NCBI GenBank assembly: GCA_013178125.1 | Contig: JABLXJ010000006.1 | Coordinates: forward strand, 92,631-156,630 | Origin: Bacillota bacterium | Lineage (GTDB): Bacteria; Bacillota; SHA-98; Ch115; JABLXJ01 | Direction of reading: 5' to 3' | DNA: 64,000 nt | Shown here: piece after piece, positions 60,010 to 64,000 of the stretch | Layout: each line of letters opens with the position of its first letter | Position numbering within the stretch: the first letter of the stretch is position 1 | Notes under the pieces: generated by a model | Database searches by the model: none | What the model saw: the letters and a program-made list of their open reading frames with translations, nothing else | What the model was told of the DNA's origin: nothing | Made by a program: the position numbers and the translations under genes

Positions 60010-61023
60010 TTGAAACTCGGGACTTTCCTTTATAATGGATATAATGGACGCAACAATGGACGTAGTTTCATTGGAGCCCTGGCCGGCTCCGAGAGCGAGG
60101 CCGGCTCAAAGGTCATCCACCTGAATGCGGCCTATCGCGCGCGCCTTGCCGCCGAGGGCGAACCGTGTGCGGGGCGGCTGGCGGATGCCCTGCTGCCTGA
60201 CGATATGGTAGCCTTCCTCGAGGGTGGCAGTCGAAGCTTGGAGGCTGCGGCGCAGGCAGTGGAGTTCGCGATGGCTGTGGCTGGCGCGGCCGGCGCGGTG
60301 ACCGGCGCGGGGCTCGCTGGAGGGTTTGTCTATTCCACGGACGAGGTCAGGACCCTAGCGCCCATTGCGCGCCCGGGGAAGATAATATGCATTGGGCTCA
60401 ATTACCGGGATCACGCAGCGGAGGTCGGGTCGGACCTGCCGGCCGAGCCGGTGCTGTTTTCCAAGTTCGCTAACGCCGTGGCAGGCCCGGGCGATCCCAT
60501 AATCATCCCTCCTGTTACCTCGCAGGTGGATTACGAGGCTGAGCTCGCGGTGGTCATCGGGAGGCGGGGCCGGGACATTCCCTCCGACCGCGCCATGGAA
60601 TATGTCGCAGGCTACACGGCCTTCAACGATGTGAGCGCGCGCGACCTCCAATTCAGGGACGGCCAGTGGATCAAGGGCAAGACGCTCGATGCCTTCGCCC
60701 CCATGGGGCCGCACCTCATAACGAGGGATGAGGTGCCCGACCCCGAAAACCTCACGATCAGGCTCCTCCTAAATGGCGGCGTCATGCAGGACTCCAACAC
60801 CGCGCAGTTGATCTTCGGGGTCAGGGAGCTGATCGCCTACATTTCGAGCCTGATGACCCTCGAGCCCGGGGATATCATAGCCACGGGGACCCCCTCGGGC
60901 GTCGGGTTCAAGCGAAAGCCGCCGGTCTTCCTGAAGGATGGGGACGTCGTGACCGTCGAGATCGAAATGGTCGGGAGGCTCACCAATCCCGTCCGTCGTT
61001 TGAACGGCGCGGCCGGTTATTGA
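60010..61023 (+). CDS. Fumarylacetoacetate hydrolase family enzyme
   Basis: A 337-residue FAH-superfamily protein; these enzymes hydrolyse, decarboxylate or isomerise oxo-acids with a Mg ion. TTG start behind AGGGAGTGAT. The N-terminal 110 residues are family-specific. The catalytic domain has IGLNYRDHAAEVG, PVLFSKFANAVAGPGDPI, the metal ligands of VDYEAELAVVIGRRGRD and YTAFNDVSARDLQFRDGQWIKGKTLDAFAPMGP, then IATGTPSGVGF. Substrate cannot be told. It is divergent from the thioesterase and close to sugar genes, which may point to an acid from sugar breakdown. Confidence 0.9.
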   Translation: MKLGTFLYNGYNGRNNGRSFIGALAGSESEAGSKVIHLNAAYRARLAAEGEPCAGRLADALLPDDMVAFLEGGSRSLEAAAQAVEFAMAVAGAAGAVTGAGLAGGFVYSTDEVRTLAPIARPGKIICIGLNYRDHAAEVGSDLPAEPVLFSKFANAVAGPGDPIIIPPVTSQVDYEAELAVVIGRRGRDIPSDRAMEYVAGYTAFNDVSARDLQFRDGQWIKGKTLDAFAPMGPHLITRDEVPDPENLTIRLLLNGGVMQDSNTAQLIFGVRELIAYISSLMTLEPGDIIATGTPSGVGFKRKPPVFLKDGDVVTVEIEMVGRLTNPVRRLNGAAGY

Positions 61024-61060
61024 CAGGGATACGACAGGGATAGCCGATACTCAGGATACC

Positions 61061-61981
61061 TCAAAATACCACCTCATCCTTACGTATGGCGGCGACGCCG
61101 ATGCAGGTGTCGGCGGCGCCGTAGTATACGAAATAGGCATCATCAGCCTCGGCTGCGCCGCAGCTGAACACCACATTGGGGACGAGCCCGTTGATCTCCC
61201 AATCGAGCTCGGGCTCGAGGATTGGCTCGGGGTGCCGCGCCAGCACCCTTGTCGGGTCTTTCAGGTCCAGAAGGGCGGCGCCAAGGCGGTAGATGCGTTT
61301 CTCGTTGACGCCGTGGTATATGAGAAGCCATCCCCCGGGCGTCCTGATGGGGGGCCCGGCCGCCCCTATCTTGTATGAGTCCCAGCTGCCGGGAATCACG
61401 TCCATGATCTTTTGATGGTCGGCCCAGGTTTTGAGGTCATCCGAAAAGGCGATCCATATTCCCGGCGGCCGCCTGTGGAGCATGGCGTAGCGTCCCCGGA
61501 TCCTCTCCGGGAAGAGCGCGGCGTCTTTATTTGGTTCGTCGAGGATGACCCCGTGCCTGGTCCACGCCCATGGGAAGGCGCCGGCGCCGGAGTTCTCGGG
61601 TCCGAGCCTCTTTGTGGATGCCATGGAGACGCGCACATCATCGAGGCTGCGGCCGCCGAAGGCCGTGTAGAGCATGTAATAGGTGCCCTCGAGCTTCGTG
61701 ATCCTCGGGTCCTCGACGCCCCAGTCTTCCTGCGGCCCAAGGCCGGTGTAGATCGGCCTTTCAAACCTGGTGAAGTGAATTCCGTCCTCGCTTACAGCGT
61801 AACCGATGCTGGATATGAATCTCACGGTGAAGTCCCCGAAGGGACGATCGGTTGCACGATAGAAGAGGTGAAACAGGCCGCCTTCGTAAATGGCGGCGCA
61901 ATTGAAGACCGCCGCCATCTCCCAGTCATGATCGGCGATGGGGGACAGGATGGGTTTAGCAGAAAGCCTCTCGAGCCTCAC
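61061..61981 (-). CDS. GH130-type glycoside phosphorylase/hydrolase
   Basis: A 306-residue five-bladed beta-propeller of glycoside hydrolase family 130. Visible features: HLFYRATDRP (about 38-47), IGYAVSEDGIHFTRFERPIY, GVEDPRITKLEGTYYMLYTA with the catalytic Asp at 91, and IYHGVNEKRIYRLGAALLD. Characterised members are inverting phosphorylases of beta-mannosides such as mannosyl-N-acetylglucosamine or mannan oligosaccharides; specificity cannot be read from sequence. It is divergent from the GH18 gene across a 294-bp region with an inverted repeat. Confidence 0.88.
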   Translation of the reverse strand: MRLERLSAKPILSPIADHDWEMAAVFNCAAIYEGGLFHLFYRATDRPFGDFTVRFISSIGYAVSEDGIHFTRFERPIYTGLGPQEDWGVEDPRITKLEGTYYMLYTAFGGRSLDDVRVSMASTKRLGPENSGAGAFPWAWTRHGVILDEPNKDAALFPERIRGRYAMLHRRPPGIWIAFSDDLKTWADHQKIMDVIPGSWDSYKIGAAGPPIRTPGGWLLIYHGVNEKRIYRLGAALLDLKDPTRVLARHPEPILEPELDWEINGLVPNVVFSCGAAEADDAYFVYYGAADTCIGVAAIRKDEVVF

Positions 61982-62137
61982 GGTTTATCTATGATTCTCC
62001 TCTCCTGTAATCCTTTCTGTAGTCCTTTCAATCACGTAGCCCTTTCAACCACAAGGATAGCAAAACCTCTCCCCGTGTCAATCGTTTATAAATAGCCAGA
62101 ACCCGCAGCAACCTGGGCCGCGTGCCATATATTAGAT

Positions 62138-62222
62138 CAGGCGGATAAATAAGTGCTGGCCTCAATTCAATAATAACCTTCAACTGTTGATATACCGTTT
62201 AAGTATCGATTAAATCCGCCTG
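62138..62222. repeat. 9-bp inverted repeat in the GH130/GH18 divergent promoter region
   Basis: CAGGCGGAT (62138-62146) and ATCCGCCTG (62214-62222) are perfect arms separated by 67 bp. They flank AT-rich DNA between divergent genes (GH130 left, GH18 right). They could be two half-sites for one regulator. Confidence 0.5.
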
Positions 62223-62275
62223 CAATGGTGGCTGCCCCTAAAGGGATTGCCACCGCCAGATAGAAATCGAGGTGC

Positions 62276-63235
62276 ATGCCGATGGTGATACGGGTTTGGG
62301 GTTATTACGGCGCGGAATCAATGCCATCTCTGCAGCGATTTTACCGTCATATGACGGGTATATCGGGCTGGTGGTTTCGCTTCACCACGGGGGGCGATGT
62401 CCTCGGCACCCCGGATATGGAGGCATATGAATTTGCGCGGTCCAGGGGGCTCAGGGTCATGGGGACCTTTCACAATTTCCTCGAGGGGAGGTTCATCCGG
62501 GAGATAGCACATGCCATACTCACGGACCCCGCAGCGAAGAGGAGGGCCATCGATAGTGCGATAGCAGCAGCCCGGCAGTTCAAATTAGACGGGATTCACA
62601 TAGACCTCGAAAACGTCGATCCCAATGATCGCCAGGCGCTGACCAGTTTTATGCGGGAACTCTACATGACATCAGGTCCATACAGGATACTGGTCACCCA
62701 GGCCGTCCCTGGGAAGACTGAAGAGGATCCCAGGCACCCCTGGTCCGGCGGATTCGACTACGCGGTCCTCTCGCGTTATACGGACTGGCTTGTGATCCTG
62801 GCATATGAGGAGCACTCGTTCACAGGGCCTCCTGGCCCATTAGCATCCTACAACTGGTACAGGACGGTAATGAATTTCGCGCTTTCGCAGGTGCCGCTCA
62901 GGAAGCTGTTCATGGCTATAGGGGTCTATGGCTACGACTGGCCGCTTGCCCCCATCGAGCCAGCAGCGACTGTGACGTTCGAGGATGTCATGAGGATATC
63001 GGAAACCTACAACGCCCCGCTGGTAGTCGATCCCGTCTCGCGCGAGTGCACGCTGGTCTACCTCGCCCCCGGTGCCGACTCGGGGAGGTGGCACGTGGTC
63101 TGGTACCAATGCTTCGAATCCGTCGAGTGGAAGCTCGCGCTGGTGCGCGAGCATAGTATCCCGGGCGTCGCCATCTGGGAGCTCGGCCAGGAGGACCCGC
63201 GGATCTGGACGCTCATCCCACCCCGGGGGGCTTAA
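62276..63235 (+). CDS. GH18-family glycosidase (YaaH/spore-lytic-like)
   Basis: A 319-residue glycoside hydrolase family 18 domain without a signal peptide. The catalytic motif DGIHIDLENV (105-114, Glu112 as acid) is the variant found in spore-germination enzymes like YaaH/SleL rather than the chitinase DGxDxDxE; the barrel runs from VIRVWGYYG to VAIWELGQEDPRIW. Lack of LysM modules is unusual for spore-lytic members. It may act in the cytosol or the mother cell. The second Met (62282) is better spaced from GAGGTG. It is divergent from the GH130 gene. Confidence 0.82.
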   Translation: MPMVIRVWGYYGAESMPSLQRFYRHMTGISGWWFRFTTGGDVLGTPDMEAYEFARSRGLRVMGTFHNFLEGRFIREIAHAILTDPAAKRRAIDSAIAAARQFKLDGIHIDLENVDPNDRQALTSFMRELYMTSGPYRILVTQAVPGKTEEDPRHPWSGGFDYAVLSRYTDWLVILAYEEHSFTGPPGPLASYNWYRTVMNFALSQVPLRKLFMAIGVYGYDWPLAPIEPAATVTFEDVMRISETYNAPLVVDPVSRECTLVYLAPGADSGRWHVVWYQCFESVEWKLALVREHSIPGVAIWELGQEDPRIWTLIPPRGA

Positions 63236-63263
63236 CCTGGAGGGCCCAGCCCACCTGGAGGGC

Positions 63264-64000
63264 TTAGTCCGCGAAGAGGCTGAGCTGCGTCCCTGACGCG
63301 CCACCGTCCCTATTCCCCCTGTTCTTCCTGTTCCCCCTGGGCCCCACCAGGCGAACCTCCCGCTGGATGTAGTCCGGGGGGATCTCACTGAGGAAGCGGG
63401 AAGGGGGGGCCTGCCCGCTCGTCCCAGGCCGGGCCCGCTTTCGTGCCGACAGGAGGATGAGCTCGTCCACGGCGCGCGTCATCCCGACATAGAATAGCCG
63501 TCTTTCCTCCGAGACGTCTTCCAAGACGTCCAGGTCGCCTGGTGCATCATCGCCCGGTGCATCGCGCCGGCCCGTGCCAGGGCCGTTCTTTACATTGGTC
63601 TCGTCAGTATAGGAGGCCGAAGCCTCGGCGGAGCCCCTGAAGGGCAGTATCCCCTCCTCGACTCCGGCGATGAACACCACCGGGAATTCGAGCCCCTTGG
63701 CCGCGTGAAGAGTCATCAAGGTCACGGCCTCGGGCACGGTCATCATATTCACAATATTCACGTTGCCCCCGGGCCTTTCATGATCAGCCTCTCGGGCGAG
63801 GTTGATCCCGGATATGAAAGACTCCAGGCTCTCGAAGCGGGAAGCGACTCTCATGAGTCGTTTCAAGGCTTCGCTCACCCGGGCTCCGGCTCCATCTTGG
63901 ACGCCTTCCTCTCGTCCTTCTTCCTCCGCAATCCACCGCTCCAGCACCTGACCAGGCGGCTCGGACATGCTGAGGCTTCTATACGCCTCGAGCCGCTCCT
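63264..64000 (-). CDS. UvrD/PcrA-type helicase, C-terminal part (cut by window edge)
   Basis: The frame is open to the window edge and continues upstream ([13 protein letters not shown]). About 245 C-terminal residues are seen: motif V as [20 protein letters not shown] (20 residues) and EEGILPF, motif VI as [19 protein letters not shown], then a Gly/Arg-rich tail ending GTQLSLFAD. This is the end of a superfamily 1 3'-5' DNA helicase such as PcrA or a Rep-like relative. A low-complexity insert (about [20 protein letters not shown]) lies between the two motifs. A partial gene, so the exact member cannot be named. Confidence 0.88.
   Translation of the reverse strand, partial: ERLEAYRSLSMSEPPGQVLERWIAEEEGREEGVQDGAGARVSEALKRLMRVASRFESLESFISGINLAREADHERPGGNVNIVNMMTVPEAVTLMTLHAAKGLEFPVVFIAGVEEGILPFRGSAEASASYTDETNVKNGPGTGRRDAPGDDAPGDLDVLEDVSEERRLFYVGMTRAVDELILLSARKRARPGTSGQAPPSRFLSEIPPDYIQREVRLVGPRGNRKNRGNRDGGASGTQLSLFAD

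Overview
The window looks like chromosome of an anaerobic, spore-forming member of the Bacillota. Evidence: a SpoIIP-type spore amidase, two rubrerythrins with a PerR/Fur repressor, a tryptophan T-box leader, a YtpB/DUF2600-type terpenoid enzyme, an AbrB-like regulator, Shine-Dalgarno sites close to GGAGG, and frequent GTG/TTG starts. Most of the window is GC-rich and gene-dense. The first 8 kb is visibly more AT-rich and holds nearly all the mobile and decaying DNA.

Layout. 1-2.6 kb: a MacB-type ABC efflux operon behind a strong promoter whose -35 box sits inside a palindrome. 2.7-6.3 kb: an accessory patch with a group II intron that has lost its ORF, tRNA-Gln with an adjacent integrase remnant, a TnpB remnant with its IS200/IS605-type right end, a DUF4258/YgiT toxin-antitoxin pair, and a cassette of tiny genes. 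6.3-8.2 kb: a membrane GGDEF protein and a multiply frameshifted PAS-like gene. 8.2-19 kb: rubrerythrin, gltX, a carbohydrate-binding-module protein, SpoIIP, a methylthioadenosine operon (mtnP-mtnA-MTA deaminase), an aspartate-type aminotransferase with a TPR protein, and YjbQ. 19-28 kb: transaldolase, the copper ATPase CopA, QueT, a tautomerase, PerR plus rubrerythrin behind a PerR box, proBA and a ferredoxin. 28-37 kb: a TrpXYZ-like ABC importer, an Lrp regulator, a TGS-uridine-kinase fusion, and a DUF2600 enzyme next to a polyprenyl diphosphate synthase. 37-46 kb: cell-envelope enzymes (serine hydrolase, L,D-transpeptidase), a lone solute-binding lipoprotein, an ABC ATPase with an extra C-terminal domain, a class IV aminotransferase and AbrB. 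46-55.4 kb: Ogt, an orphan DNA methyltransferase, and a complete trpEGDCFBA operon under a Trp T-box. 55.4-64 kb: a MerR-like protein, a DUF362 ferredoxin protein, rhamnulokinase, a thioesterase, an FAH-family enzyme, GH130 and GH18 carbohydrate enzymes, and the end of a UvrD-type helicase.

How the genes fit together. The trp operon is complete for chorismate to tryptophan, and the TrpXYZ-like importer at 28-31 kb could bring in aromatic amino acids. The mtn genes handle methylthioadenosine, but the rest of the classical methionine salvage pathway is not here. PerR and two rubrerythrins form an oxygen and peroxide defence typical of anaerobes. DUF2600 plus polyprenyl synthase suggests a long-chain terpenoid pathway.

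I found no CRISPR array, no rRNA and no obvious new defence system. The most unusual items are the ORF-less group II intron, a SpoIIP N-terminal domain that recurs in a small separate protein, the extended ABC ATPase, a structured leader before the serine hydrolase, and several pairs of orphan IS ends or dispersed short repeats.
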